A stretch of DNA of 10,921 bases from Phycisphaerae bacterium (GCA_022866005.1 JALHTV010000281.1:1-10921), one strand, 5' to 3'; counted from the first letter of the stretch, positions 1-8,213 are shown. Translations and numbers: made by a program. The notes: generated by a model not told the origin, from the sequence alone.

Positions 1-563
1 ACGAACACGTCAAACCCCCACACCGACCGCAGGATCTCGTCCCGCGTCAACGCCTTGCCCACCTGGCGGCAGAAGTACTCCAGCAGCGCGAACTCCTTGG
101 GCGTGAGCGCCACCTCCTGGCCGCGGCGCACCAGTCGGTGGCTGGCAAGGTTCAGCTCGCAGTCGTTGAAGTGGAACACGTGCTGTTGCCTGCGGCGGCG
201 CCGGCGGAGGAACGCCTCCACCCTCGCCAGCAGCTCCTTGATGCTGAAGGGCTTGGTGACGTAGTCGTCGGCCCCGAGGTTCAGCCCCAGGATAATGTCG
301 CTCTCCTGCCCCTTGGCCGTGAGCATGATGATGGGCATGTCCAGCCCGGCCTTGCGGACCAGGCGGCAGATTTCGTAGCCGTTGACCTTGGGCAGCATGA
401 TGTCCAGCAGGATCAAGTCGGGCTTGGCGTCGCAGGCGAGCTCCAGGCCCTTCTCCCCATCGGCGGCCGTCAGCACCCCGTAGCCCTCGAACTCGAAGTT
501 ATCCTTCAACCCGCGGAGCATCGCGGGATCGTCTTCGACGATCAGGACCGTCTCAGCAGCCAT
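1..563 (-). CDS. OmpR/PhoB-family response regulator (3' end beyond the window)
   Basis: This is the DNA-binding output protein of the two-component system encoded with the upstream kinase. The first 187 residues are visible; about 40 more are expected beyond the left edge. Residues 1-118 form a receiver domain. It has the acidic pair D11/D12 in the motif LIVEDD, the predicted phospho-acceptor D54 in LLDIMLP, T82 in MLTAK, and K104 in TKPF. A six-arginine linker (120-125) leads into the winged-helix domain, where LTPKEFALLEYF and ALTRDEIL are typical of the OmpR/PhoB class. The ATG at 561-563 is chosen because a GGGAGG Shine-Dalgarno sequence (569-574) lies 5 nt upstream and the receiver starts at once. 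The start overlaps the end of the kinase gene by 11 nt, so translational coupling is likely. The target genes are not known, but a direct repeat upstream of this operon (5246-5264) is a candidate binding site. Confidence 0.96.
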   Translation of the reverse strand, partial: MAAETVLIVEDDPAMLRGLKDNFEFEGYGVLTAADGEKGLELACDAKPDLILLDIMLPKVNGYEICRLVRKAGLDMPIIMLTAKGQESDIILGLNLGADDYVTKPFSIKELLARVEAFLRRRRRRQQHVFHFNDCELNLASHRLVRRGQEVALTPKEFALLEYFCRQVGKALTRDEILRSVWGFDVF

Positions 564-2538
564 CCGTGCCTCCCTGGGGGGCCGCCCGTCGATGGTTCAG
601 GAGGTTCAGCGTCGGCAGGCTCATCGTGAACGTGCTGCCCTCACCCACCCGGCTGGCCACGGTCACCGTGCCGCCGTGGGCCTCGACGACGAACTTAACA
701 ATGCTCAACCCCAGTCCGCAACCCCCGGCGGCCCGCGAGAGGCTGCGGTCCACCTGGTAGAAGCGGTCGAAGACCCGCCGGGCCGCACGGCGCGACAGCC
801 CGATGCCGTTGTCACTCACCGACACGTGCAGTCGCCCGTTGCGCCCCCAGGCCCGCAGGACGATGCGCCGCGGGTCGCCGGAGTACTTGTGCGCGTTGTC
901 CAGCAGGTTCAGCACGACCGTGACCAGGGCGTCGCGGTCGCCGGAAATGGGCGGGCAGTCGTCGGCCACCTCCAGCTCGAATTGGCCGGGCGGGTGCGTG
1001 ATGCGGTCCGGCACGGCTCGCATGACCGCCGCGAGGATCTCCTCGACGCTCAGCGGGGCGAACACAAACGCGCGGCGGTTCCGCTCCATCCGCGAGAAGT
1101 TCAGGAAGTTGTCGATCAGCCGCGTGAGGCGCTCGTTCTCCTTGGAGATGAGGGCGAAGTACTCCCGGGCCTGCTCGATGTCGCGATAGCGGTCCTCCAG
1201 CAGCGTGTCGATCAGCAGCCGCATGGACGACAGCGGGGTCTTCAGCTCATGGCTGACGGTGGCGATCAGGTCGTTCTTCAAGCGCGTCAGGCGCACCTGC
1301 CGCCCGAGGTAGAAGGTCACCGACAGCGCCAGCAGCACCACGGCCACGATCCCCGCCGTAGCCGTCCCGATGTAGACCGCCCGTTGCCGCTGCGAGGCCG
1401 AGGCGAAGGGGTCCCCGCCCGTGAGGTCCACGCGAAGCGTCCAGCCGGGCATTGCCGCTCCGGCCGGCTGCATCAGGAACGGCTCGCCGCGGGCGCCCGC
1501 AGCGCCGGGCGGCGTCAGCGTCAGCCGCATCCCGGCCAGGGGCTCGGCATCGAAGGCGCGGCGTGTGTCCGTCAGGACGCGGTCCTGCCGCAGCAAGGCG
1601 ATCACGCGTCCGTCGGCCCCGGCCAGGAGGTGCACGCCGGCGACGGCCGACGGTGACAGGCGCATCGGCGCGGGCTCCACCGGCCCGCGCGCCAGGACCT
1701 CCGCGGCCAGGTCTTCCGCCTCCAGCGTGGGCAGGACCGCCGCGGAGGGGTCGACCTCCCGCAGCGCGGCCATGAGGAAGCGCCGCTGGCTCGAGCCCAT
1801 CGCTGCGCCAGCATAGTCGTTCAGCCAGGCGGCCAGTCGGTCGGCCACCGCACGGAAGCCGCCTGCCCGGTCGTCGCCCATGAGCTGAAGGGCAAACAGC
1901 CCCGCCCCGGGGACGATGAGCCTTCCCTCGTCGTCGCGTGCCTCGGCGAGCTGCTCGGCGCCCATCAACGCGACCAGCACCTCGATGGCCTGGTCCTTCC
2001 GCCCCGCCCTCGCCAGGCATCGCGCCTGGGCAACCGCGGCCTGGGCCGCTAGGTCGCCTTGGGAGGTCTGGGCGGCGACCGCGGCGTAGACGGCGGCGGC
2101 TTGGGCCGCCTTGCCATCCTGCTCCAAGGCCGCACCCGCCAGCAGGCCCGCAGGCACCCGGCCCACGCGCCCGGCGGCCACGGAGGGGGGTACCGGATAC
2201 ACGACGCCCCCGGCCTGGTCACGGAGAATGAACCCGTCGGCCAGGCCCGCGCGCACCAGATGCTGGAACGCCTCCGGGGGCGATAAGCCCACAGGAAGGA
2301 TGAGCTTCTCGGTGCGGGCGGCCCAGTAGGGGTCCAACCGCTTGGCGGCCTTGGCGGCCTCGCTGCCGTAGGCTTGGACAAGCCGCTGCCGCACGGCCAG
2401 GGCCTCGTTCCGCATCGCAGCGTCCATGAACCACAGCATGCAGGCCGACGGAATGATCACCGTGGCTAGCAGCGCAGCCAGCACGGGCCACACCCGCCCG
2501 CTGCGGCCCGTGCCCGGATTGGTGCTTCTACCGAACAT
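553..2538 (-). CDS. Membrane sensor histidine kinase with TPR-like extracytoplasmic region
   Basis: This 661-residue kinase is predicted to sense an envelope signal and phosphorylate the response regulator encoded next to it. Membrane helices lie at about residues 16-38 and 389-411. The ~345 residues between them are predicted to be outside the cytoplasm. An alanine-rich helical stretch there (about 133-195, with AAQAAAVYAAVAAQ and ARCLARAGRKDQAIEVL) looks like two degenerate TPR units. A Cache/PAS-like segment follows (about 300-372). There is no obvious HAMP domain: the second helix runs almost directly into the HisKA domain, with H430 in SHELKTPL. The ATPase domain is complete, with N-box N544/N548, G1 motif DNGIG (576-580), F-box near RVFDRFYQV, and G2 motif GCGLGLSIVK. 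The ATG at 2536-2538 has only a distant AAGGAG (20 nt upstream), so the exact start is less certain. The gene starts 52 nt after the exported TPR protein and overlaps the regulator gene by 11 nt, so the three probably form one operon. Confidence 0.95.
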   Translation of the reverse strand: MFGRSTNPGTGRSGRVWPVLAALLATVIIPSACMLWFMDAAMRNEALAVRQRLVQAYGSEAAKAAKRLDPYWAARTEKLILPVGLSPPEAFQHLVRAGLADGFILRDQAGGVVYPVPPSVAAGRVGRVPAGLLAGAALEQDGKAAQAAAVYAAVAAQTSQGDLAAQAAVAQARCLARAGRKDQAIEVLVALMGAEQLAEARDDEGRLIVPGAGLFALQLMGDDRAGGFRAVADRLAAWLNDYAGAAMGSSQRRFLMAALREVDPSAAVLPTLEAEDLAAEVLARGPVEPAPMRLSPSAVAGVHLLAGADGRVIALLRQDRVLTDTRRAFDAEPLAGMRLTLTPPGAAGARGEPFLMQPAGAAMPGWTLRVDLTGGDPFASASQRQRAVYIGTATAGIVAVVLLALSVTFYLGRQVRLTRLKNDLIATVSHELKTPLSSMRLLIDTLLEDRYRDIEQAREYFALISKENERLTRLIDNFLNFSRMERNRRAFVFAPLSVEEILAAVMRAVPDRITHPPGQFELEVADDCPPISGDRDALVTVVLNLLDNAHKYSGDPRRIVLRAWGRNGRLHVSVSDNGIGLSRRAARRVFDRFYQVDRSLSRAAGGCGLGLSIVKFVVEAHGGTVTVASRVGEGSTFTMSLPTLNLLNHRRAAPQGGTDGC

Positions 2539-2590
2539 GTCCAGGGGCGCCTTGGGAGTCTCCTTCGGATCGCCGGACCTACCCCGCCGT

Positions 2591-5176
2591 TCACCAGGGC
2601 TCGGGATCGGGACCGGGACGGGGGCCTGGCCCGCTGCCGGTGGACGGCTGGGTAGACGGCTGAGTCGCCTGGCGCCAGGCCTGATCCAGCGCGACGTACT
2701 TCAGGTCGAACACGCGCCAGACGGACTCTTCCGTCACGTGGAGCATGATGACCAGCGTCCCCGCCGGCGCCCGGCCGGCGGGCGGATCATCCATGGCCAC
2801 CGCGACGCCGATGGGTCCGTTGCGCCGGACCTCTCGGACGCGGAAGGTGGAGAAGTCGGCCTTGGTCATAACGTCGGCTACCTTCGTCTGGGCCTCCAAA
2901 TCCGGGAGGATGAGTTCCGTAATCACCGCCTGGTCGCCCCGGCCGAGGGCACCGACGAACTTGTCGGCTGTGGTCCGGAGCATTAGCGGGACGATCTGCT
3001 CACCCCGCGCCGCCGCTGCAGCCACTTCAGCTTCGAAGCGGGCCCTCTGGGTCTCCCCGAGTCTTGCCTTGAAGGCCTCAGTGTGCCTCTGCACCGACGC
3101 GGCTTGCTCCGCATCGAATCTCGCAATAGCGGCCTCATGCCTGACCCTGTTGCGAGCGGCCTGCTCCTGCTGGAGCTGCATGAACAGGGGGAAGACATCC
3201 TTGAGCGGCGGGACCTCAGCGAGGGTCAACCGGAGGGTGAAGGTGTCGTCCTGCTCGATCGTCTCCACCCGGGCGGTCGTGTTGGCAAGGGCCGCCGCGA
3301 GCTGCGCCAACGTTGACGGCGCCGCCGGGCCAGTCGTCGGCTGGGTCGTCGCAGGAGGCGGGTTAGCCGCGTCGATCAGGCGGAGGATCCCGCCGACGCT
3401 CACCATCACGACCTTGCTGTCGCCCTGCGTCTCAGCCAGGGCCTTGGCGAGCGGGCCGCCGGTGCGAGCGTTGCGGCCGCCGCGCAGCGCCTCCAGCGCC
3501 GCATCGCGGACCGTCGGGTTCAGGGACAGGACCGTCGTGTGACCCTCCTGGGCCAGGTAGGCGGTGAGCTTGCCCTCTCCGGTCGAGACCAGATCGTACT
3601 CGGTCTTGTCGGGCGCCGGTTGCGTCGAGGCCACCCCGGACAACGTCCCAGGCAGGCTCAGCAGCCGGTCCAGCACCGCCCGCGTCTGGGCTGGATCGCG
3701 CGAGACGATCACCGCGCCCAGCGAACGGGTCGCAAACCGCCAGAAGGTGACACCCCGGTCGGGACCGGCAATCCCCTCTCCGGGGGCATCCAGGAACACC
3801 ACGATCTCCTGGATGTTGCCGAACAGCTCTCTGCCCAGGTCCAGGCCCGTGACGTGCTGCACGAGGGCGGTACGGGTATCGATCCCCGCGCTGGGATCTC
3901 CTGCGAGAGCGGCCGGCTGAAGCGCCAGACCCGCCATCGCCACAGCCTGCTGGGGCACGGCGCCGAAGGCCGCTCCGGACATCGCTGGCGTGCGAACCAG
4001 ATCATAGAACAAGGACCGGTGCGTCGGCGCGTAGGCGACGGTGACCTCGATCGTCAGGCCGTTCTCCACCAGGCGCAGCCGCCCCACCGCGCCTTTCATG
4101 TTCGGAATGTCCGCCAGGGCGGTGATCATCGCCAGGTCGCGCATCCCGCCGCCGCCGATCATGGGTCGGGCGGCCTCCAGACAGCGGGCGGGGTCGGCCC
4201 ACACGGTCAGCGCATCCTTGCGGCGCGATGCTGCGGGGGCGAGGGAGGTGAACGAAGAGTTGGCCGTGGCCAGGCTGGGTTGCTCGGCGCCCTTGTACTG
4301 ACGCACGCACCACTCCAGTTGCGAGGGCGGCGAGGCCACGATGAACACCTCGTCGTCGAACGCGCACGCGGCTTCACTCTCGAACTGGACCACCTGCATC
4401 CCCTCGATGGGCGCAACGGGTTGGCCGGCGGCCATCAACACCGCCGTCAGAATCCCGCGGATCGCGTCGCTCTCCCCTGGCCGGAGCACAGCCACCACCG
4501 GCGCCGATCTCCCGATCGGCAGGCCCTTCAAGCCCATCGCGGCGCCGCGGATCTTCTTGAATTCCTTGATCATGCTCGGATTAAGCATGGCCTGCATGAT
4601 CTGGCCGGGGGTCTTCTGGGGAGCCCCGGGATACGGTGGATACGCCTCACCCGGCTGCGACGGCAGCGACGCGGCCCCCTCGGCCGGCTGGGAAGCCGCC
4701 CCCGGCAGGGCCGTCAGGGGATTGGCGAATGGGGTCCCCTCCAGCATGTTGAGCACCTTCTCCAACTGGGCGCCGGGGCTGCCCATCTCGACGTACAGCA
4801 GCGTATCGGGCGGCATGAGTGTCGCCGGGTCGAACTCGGTCAGCTCCTCCAGGATGGGCCTAGCCTTGGCGACCAGCGCCTCCTGGTCGGGGTACTGCTG
4901 AACGAACTGCTTCAGCAGCTCGCGCGCCTTGGCGTCCTGTTTGAGCTTCCTGTGGCAGATCGCCAGGTGGAAGTGCGCCTGGGCGATGACCTGGCGGTCG
5001 GCCTGGGTCTCGGCCAGGACCTGCTGGTAGATGGGGATCGCCGCGCTAGGGTCGCCCTGAGTCTCCTCGGTGTAGATGCCCTTCTCGAGAAGCACCGAGG
5101 CCTGTTCAGCACTGGCCAGACCCGCCGATGCGAGCAGCCAGGCCGCCACAACCGCAACACACATGCCCCGTCTCAT
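2591..5176 (-). CDS. Exported TPR and NTF2-like domain protein of unknown function
   Basis: I do not recognise a named family. This 861-residue protein starts with a clear signal peptide (about 1-23, hydrophobic core CVAVVAAWLLASAGLA, cleavage near ASA-EQ) and should be periplasmic or on the surface. Residues 25-112 resemble TPR repeats (GDPSAAIPIYQQVL, AHFHLAICHRKLKQDAKARELL). Residues about 120-600 resemble the DUF3352-type proteins of planctomycetes (PPDTLLYVEMGSPGAQLEKVL). A Thr-Gln-Pro linker (609-620) precedes a charged, probably coiled-coil segment (about 665-725). A small alpha/beta domain (about 733-832, ending SVWRVFDLKYV) looks NTF2-like. The tail is rich in TQPST and then Pro/Gly. 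The start is supported by AAAGGA (5184-5189), 7 nt before the ATG. As first gene of the operon, it could supply or bind the signal read by the TPR-like sensor region of the kinase; that is inference. Confidence 0.85.
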   Translation of the reverse strand: MRRGMCVAVVAAWLLASAGLASAEQASVLLEKGIYTEETQGDPSAAIPIYQQVLAETQADRQVIAQAHFHLAICHRKLKQDAKARELLKQFVQQYPDQEALVAKARPILEELTEFDPATLMPPDTLLYVEMGSPGAQLEKVLNMLEGTPFANPLTALPGAASQPAEGAASLPSQPGEAYPPYPGAPQKTPGQIMQAMLNPSMIKEFKKIRGAAMGLKGLPIGRSAPVVAVLRPGESDAIRGILTAVLMAAGQPVAPIEGMQVVQFESEAACAFDDEVFIVASPPSQLEWCVRQYKGAEQPSLATANSSFTSLAPAASRRKDALTVWADPARCLEAARPMIGGGGMRDLAMITALADIPNMKGAVGRLRLVENGLTIEVTVAYAPTHRSLFYDLVRTPAMSGAAFGAVPQQAVAMAGLALQPAALAGDPSAGIDTRTALVQHVTGLDLGRELFGNIQEIVVFLDAPGEGIAGPDRGVTFWRFATRSLGAVIVSRDPAQTRAVLDRLLSLPGTLSGVASTQPAPDKTEYDLVSTGEGKLTAYLAQEGHTTVLSLNPTVRDAALEALRGGRNARTGGPLAKALAETQGDSKVVMVSVGGILRLIDAANPPPATTQPTTGPAAPSTLAQLAAALANTTARVETIEQDDTFTLRLTLAEVPPLKDVFPLFMQLQQEQAARNRVRHEAAIARFDAEQAASVQRHTEAFKARLGETQRARFEAEVAAAAARGEQIVPLMLRTTADKFVGALGRGDQAVITELILPDLEAQTKVADVMTKADFSTFRVREVRRNGPIGVAVAMDDPPAGRAPAGTLVIMLHVTEESVWRVFDLKYVALDQAWRQATQPSTQPSTGSGPGPRPGPDPEPW

Positions 5177-5338
5177 GATCGTTTCCTTTCAGTTGTCCAG
5201 GTCCAAGCACACCGGACCTAATCCGCAGACATGGTAGAGCACAGTTGTTACCGAGATGTTACCGCCGGGTGCTTTTCTGGTCTTCTTTGATCCCCACCGA
5301 CCCCGCAGCCACCCGCGGATGCGACGGGTCCCCGTCCC
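5177..5338. other. Intergenic region between the hydrolase gene and the TPR/kinase operon
   Basis: It contains the ribosome-binding site of the TPR protein gene (5184-5189) and the tandem-repeat regulatory site described separately. I found no convincing intrinsic terminator for the hydrolase gene: a 5-bp hairpin (GACGG/CCGTC near 5323-5336) is weak and has no U-tract. No small gene is supported here. Confidence 0.6.
5231..5264 (-). promoter_or_regulatory. Putative response-regulator box and -10 element upstream of the TPR/kinase/regulator operon
   Basis: On the plus strand TGTTACCG occurs at 5246-5253 and again at 5257-5264, separated by AGA, giving a perfect 8-bp direct repeat with 11-bp period. 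Read toward the operon this is CGGTAACA repeated. OmpR/PhoB-type regulators bind tandem half-sites at this spacing, and known OmpR sites contain GTAACA-like cores. TACCAT (minus strand, 5236-5231) follows after 9 nt and matches four of six -10 positions. That is close to the layout of activated promoters where the box replaces the -35 element. The ATG of the first operon gene is 55 nt further on. The role is inferred. Confidence 0.5.
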
Positions 5339-6430
5339 CTATCGCCGCCACAGCTCGCCCCAGGCCCGCCGCACCAGCCGGCCAAAGGAGATGCCCCGGA
5401 AGTTCATCACGCGCTCCACGCGCGGGCTCGCGGGGTCGGCCTGGTCGAACGTCACGCGCAGCGCCCACAGCGATTGCACGTCGCCCATGGCCAGCCCGTA
5501 GCGCATGTCGTGCAGCTCCACGATGTGCAGGCCGTCGCGGTGATGGTAGACCGACCGCACCTGCCCCTGGGCGAACCACTGCCAGGTCTTGGCCTCTTCC
5601 AGCCCGTTCGCGCGGGCCACCCATTCGTTCTCGTCCTGCCCGGCGACGGTCGGCTGGGCGGGCGGGGGGAACCAGAGGTTCTGGCGGGTGATCTGCCAAC
5701 CGGCGTCCGTGCGGACCACCCCCCGCCACAGGAAGATCGACCCCACCGACGGGTAGGCGTTGGCGCTGCGGACGGGTGAGCTTCCTGCGACGGCCAGGGC
5801 GCGCTGCACCGCGACATCGTGCATCACCCTGCCGACGGCGATGTACCCGACCGCCAACGCAAAGCCCGTCCACCCGATCGCCAGCGTCGCCCGTGCCGCG
5901 ACCCCGCGACGAATCTCGCGCACCAGGAAACACGCCAGCACCGTCACCGCCAGCAGCGGGGTGAAGAAGACGTCGACGATCGGGATCGCGTCCAGCGACA
6001 GGCGCGCGTGACTGATCGGGGCAAACAGCTGCGTGCCGTAGCTGGTGCACCAGTCCAGCAGCGGATGACACACCGCGGCCAGCAGCGCCGCCACGTAGAG
6101 CAGCGCAAAAGGTCGCCGGCGCGTGACGGCGTCCGAGCCGGCCCGGCGGGTCTGCGCCCACCGCCGCCGCGACCACCACCACAGCGCCGCCACCGGCAGC
6201 GCGATCACCGGGGCCGCCAGCAGCGAGTGGCTCAGCCCCCGGTGGACGGTGATCCGCGTCAGGTCGTCCACCTCCACCCCGGTCAGATTCATCAGCGGCG
6301 CGGCCAGGGTGTCCAGGTCGGCCAACATGGCCGCCCCGGCCATCACCCACGTGGTCTCGCGGCCGATGCGCTGCCGCAGGCCGAGCTGGGCGACTACGGC
6401 GCCGATCAGGGCATGGGTCAGACTGTCCAT
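5339..6430 (-). CDS. Membrane-bound metal-dependent hydrolase, YdjM/DUF457 type
   Basis: The 363-residue product belongs to the family of inner-membrane putative metal-dependent hydrolases that begin MDSLTHAL. The substrate of the family is unknown. Conserved polar residues sit within or next to membrane segments and probably bind metal: H6, D38/D40 in ADLDTL, the HRGLSHS motif (63-69), and H122/D126 in CHPLLDWCTSYGTQLF. Hydrophobic segments at about 27-47, 68-86, 108-124, 150-170 and 181-200 fit a polytopic membrane protein. A soluble C-terminal part of about 150 residues follows. I start at the ATG at 6428-6430 rather than three codons upstream because MDSLTHAL is the usual family N-terminus and GAGG lies just before it, whereas the earlier ATG has no Shine-Dalgarno sequence. 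It begins 33 nt after the glycosidase gene and is probably cotranscribed with it. Confidence 0.88.
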   Translation of the reverse strand: MDSLTHALIGAVVAQLGLRQRIGRETTWVMAGAAMLADLDTLAAPLMNLTGVEVDDLTRITVHRGLSHSLLAAPVIALPVAALWWWSRRRWAQTRRAGSDAVTRRRPFALLYVAALLAAVCHPLLDWCTSYGTQLFAPISHARLSLDAIPIVDVFFTPLLAVTVLACFLVREIRRGVAARATLAIGWTGFALAVGYIAVGRVMHDVAVQRALAVAGSSPVRSANAYPSVGSIFLWRGVVRTDAGWQITRQNLWFPPPAQPTVAGQDENEWVARANGLEEAKTWQWFAQGQVRSVYHHRDGLHIVELHDMRYGLAMGDVQSLWALRVTFDQADPASPRVERVMNFRGISFGRLVRRAWGELWRR

Positions 6431-6463
6431 TTGCCTCATTCTAGCCGCAGGGAGCGGCCGCGC

Positions 6464-8005
6464 TCAGACAGATGGCAGCGTCGCGGTCAGCCGGCCCAGG
6501 TCCTCGCGGCGCGCCAGCTCCCGCCCATCGACGAGGATCGCCAGGCCCGCCCCGCGCCCGTAGCGACGCCCGGCGCGGTCCCACAGAACGGTCACCGACC
6601 GGCCGTGGTAGCCCACGCCATCCAGGCAGAAGTAGTCCCACTGGGCAGGGGCGAGTGGATTGACCTCGATGGTATCGTCCGCTCGCGGGCGCAGGCCGAC
6701 CAGGCCGGTAATCACCAGGTCGCAGAAGGTGGAATGGTTGTAGTCCTTGCCGCGCTCGCAAAAGTTGGGCTTGGCCTTCTTGCGCTCCCGCGTGAGCCAG
6801 GAGCCGGTGAAGGGGTGCAGGTTCTCGTCGATCCAGCAGACGGCCGACCCGTCGTCGCGGGTCAGGTGGTGGCTGGCGGCGTAGGTGGACAGCCCCGCGA
6901 CGTAGTCCGCCGGCCCAACCACGTCCTGGCGGTAATCGTTCAGCACGTTGGCGAGCGCCGTCAGCGTGACCGACGTGGAGAACGGCCAGCTCGGCCCGTT
7001 CCACTGGCAGTCATCGCCGTCGTAGGCGATGGTGAACTTCGGATGCCGTCGCTCCGCCGTCGTCGGCCCGAACGGCGCCGCGAAGCCCTGCTCGTCGGTG
7101 AGCTGCCGCCAGGCGTCCTGGTAGCCGCCGTCGGGCAGGTGGACGAACCACGGCGTGTAGCCGAGCAGCTCGCGGACGTCGGCCAGGCCGTCGCCCTCCA
7201 GGCGCACCTTGAAGAACCCCGCGCGGGAGTCCCACAGGTGCGTCTGCACCAGCTCCTTGAGGCGCGCGGCCTTGGCCGCAAATTCCGCCGCCAGCTCGCT
7301 GCGCCCGGCGCGCTCGGCCACAAGGGCGATCGCGCGGGCGTTGGCGAACATGTAGCTGTTGATGGTCGGACGGGCGTTGCGGGCGGTCCGCGAACCGCTG
7401 ATCGACTCCTCCATGCCGTCGCGCACGTCGTACTGCCAGAACAACCCGTCCGGCAACAGTCGCTCGGCCTCCCACTGACGGTAGTCGGCCACGAGGTCGT
7501 CCAGCAGGTCCAGCATAAAGCGGCCCTGGCCATCCACGCAGAACCGCCCCAGCAGCGCATGGGCCAGCCAACTGCTGTATTTGTGCAGGTGCGCCTGCGG
7601 CCGGGCGCCCTCGCCGCGCAGCCAGAAGTGCACGGTCTGGTCCAGGTGCCGCCGATCCGCCAGCCAGCGGCCTTCGGCGATGTGATGGCCCAAGGCGCAA
7701 CTGATCGTGTTGTGCGGGCCGGCGTGGCGGACCGGTGCGAGGAACTCGGTGAAGACCACCCCCTGCTCCGTGCGGCGGATGTGCTTGCGGAACGTCCACC
7801 AGCGGAAGTAGTAGACCTCCTGGATCCCCTGGTCGGGACAGTCCAGCAGAGGAATGTTCGCCGACAGAAACTCCCACGCGCGGCTGTTGGGGATCTCCTG
7901 GGGGTACAGCTCCTGGTCGGCGGCGTTGAAGCCCTCGACGGTGTGGGCGAAGCTCTCGGCCTTCAGCACGGCCGGCTCATATTGTCGTGGGTTGGACCTG
8001 GCCAC
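6464..8005 (-). CDS. MGH1/GH63-like glycoside hydrolase
   Basis: This ~513-residue protein has the (alpha/alpha)6-barrel signatures of trehalase-like, mannosylglycerate-hydrolase (MGH1) and GH63-type glycosidases. These enzymes hydrolyse alpha-glycosidic bonds in oligosaccharides or compatible solutes. Diagnostic stretches, numbered from the chosen start, are YYFRWWTFRKH (65-75), DGMEESISGSR (196-206, probably including an acidic catalytic residue), DDCQWNGPSWPFSTS (331-345) and KDYNHSTFCDLVITG (420-434). The exact substrate cannot be read from sequence. I place the start at GTG 8003-8005, preceded by AAGGG with 4-nt spacing. The open frame reaches further to a TTG at 8086, but that codon lies in the U-tract of an intrinsic terminator and is unlikely to be used; GTG 8033-8035 is the other candidate. 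There is no signal peptide, so a cytoplasmic location is expected. The next gene is a membrane hydrolase 33 nt downstream. Confidence 0.88.
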   Translation of the reverse strand: MARSNPRQYEPAVLKAESFAHTVEGFNAADQELYPQEIPNSRAWEFLSANIPLLDCPDQGIQEVYYFRWWTFRKHIRRTEQGVVFTEFLAPVRHAGPHNTISCALGHHIAEGRWLADRRHLDQTVHFWLRGEGARPQAHLHKYSSWLAHALLGRFCVDGQGRFMLDLLDDLVADYRQWEAERLLPDGLFWQYDVRDGMEESISGSRTARNARPTINSYMFANARAIALVAERAGRSELAAEFAAKAARLKELVQTHLWDSRAGFFKVRLEGDGLADVRELLGYTPWFVHLPDGGYQDAWRQLTDEQGFAAPFGPTTAERRHPKFTIAYDGDDCQWNGPSWPFSTSVTLTALANVLNDYRQDVVGPADYVAGLSTYAASHHLTRDDGSAVCWIDENLHPFTGSWLTRERKKAKPNFCERGKDYNHSTFCDLVITGLVGLRPRADDTIEVNPLAPAQWDYFCLDGVGYHGRSVTVLWDRAGRRYGRGAGLAILVDGRELARREDLGRLTATLPSV

Positions 8006-8083
8006 GGATCCCTTAGCATACTCAGGCCGCCCCACCGCTCCAAGCGCCTCCGCCGATGGTGGTGGTTTCGTTTGCCGTCCCCA

Positions 8084-8115
8084 CAAAAAAGGACGCCGCT
8101 TGTCATCGCGGCGTC
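8084..8115 (-). terminator. Intrinsic terminator downstream of the tRNA
   Basis: In the minus-strand RNA, GACGCCGC (8115-8108) pairs perfectly with GCGGCGTC (8099-8092) across an 8-nt loop, and one C later comes a run of six U (8090-8085). This is a textbook rho-independent terminator. It should end the tRNA transcript about 100 nt past the mature tRNA end. It implies that the glycosidase gene either has its own promoter in the ~80 nt that remain or depends on read-through. Confidence 0.9.
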
Positions 8116-8119
8116 GCTA

Positions 8120-8159
8120 CAGATCGCGCCGGGCCATCGCCCAGCATTACCAGAGTATC
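8120..8159 (+). repeat. Inverted imperfect copy of the tRNA core in its 3' trailer
   Basis: The plus strand here aligns with the minus-strand tRNA interval 8280-8241. CAGA, then CGCGCCGGG (after one inserted T), and TACCAGAGTATC are identical; the middle part is diverged. By eye there are 31 identities in 41 aligned columns, two single-base gaps, and seven of the eight substitutions are transitions. It covers the end of the D-arm, the anticodon arm and most of the variable arm. It could be a decayed inverted tRNA duplicate or the second arm of a long hairpin in the precursor RNA. Confidence 0.8.
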
Positions 8160-8213
8160 TGAAAGTATTATCGACCCCGATTCCGACTTTGTCAACTCTT
8201 TCTCCAAAAAATG

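Noticed and set aside
3539..5221. 560-codon plus-strand open frame antisense to the exported TPR protein
   Set aside because: Composition is that of a GC-rich shadow frame; the minus-strand frame has a signal peptide, Shine-Dalgarno sequence and domain structure.
6444..6458. GCCGC/GCGGC hairpin between the glycosidase and hydrolase genes as a terminator
   Set aside because: Only 5 bp, no U-tract, and the genes are 33 nt apart in the same direction, so cotranscription is more likely.
8006..8086. Longer glycosidase starting at TTG 8086
   Set aside because: The TTG is within the U-tract of an intrinsic terminator and the extra 27 residues show no family similarity; GTG 8005 has an AAGGG upstream.
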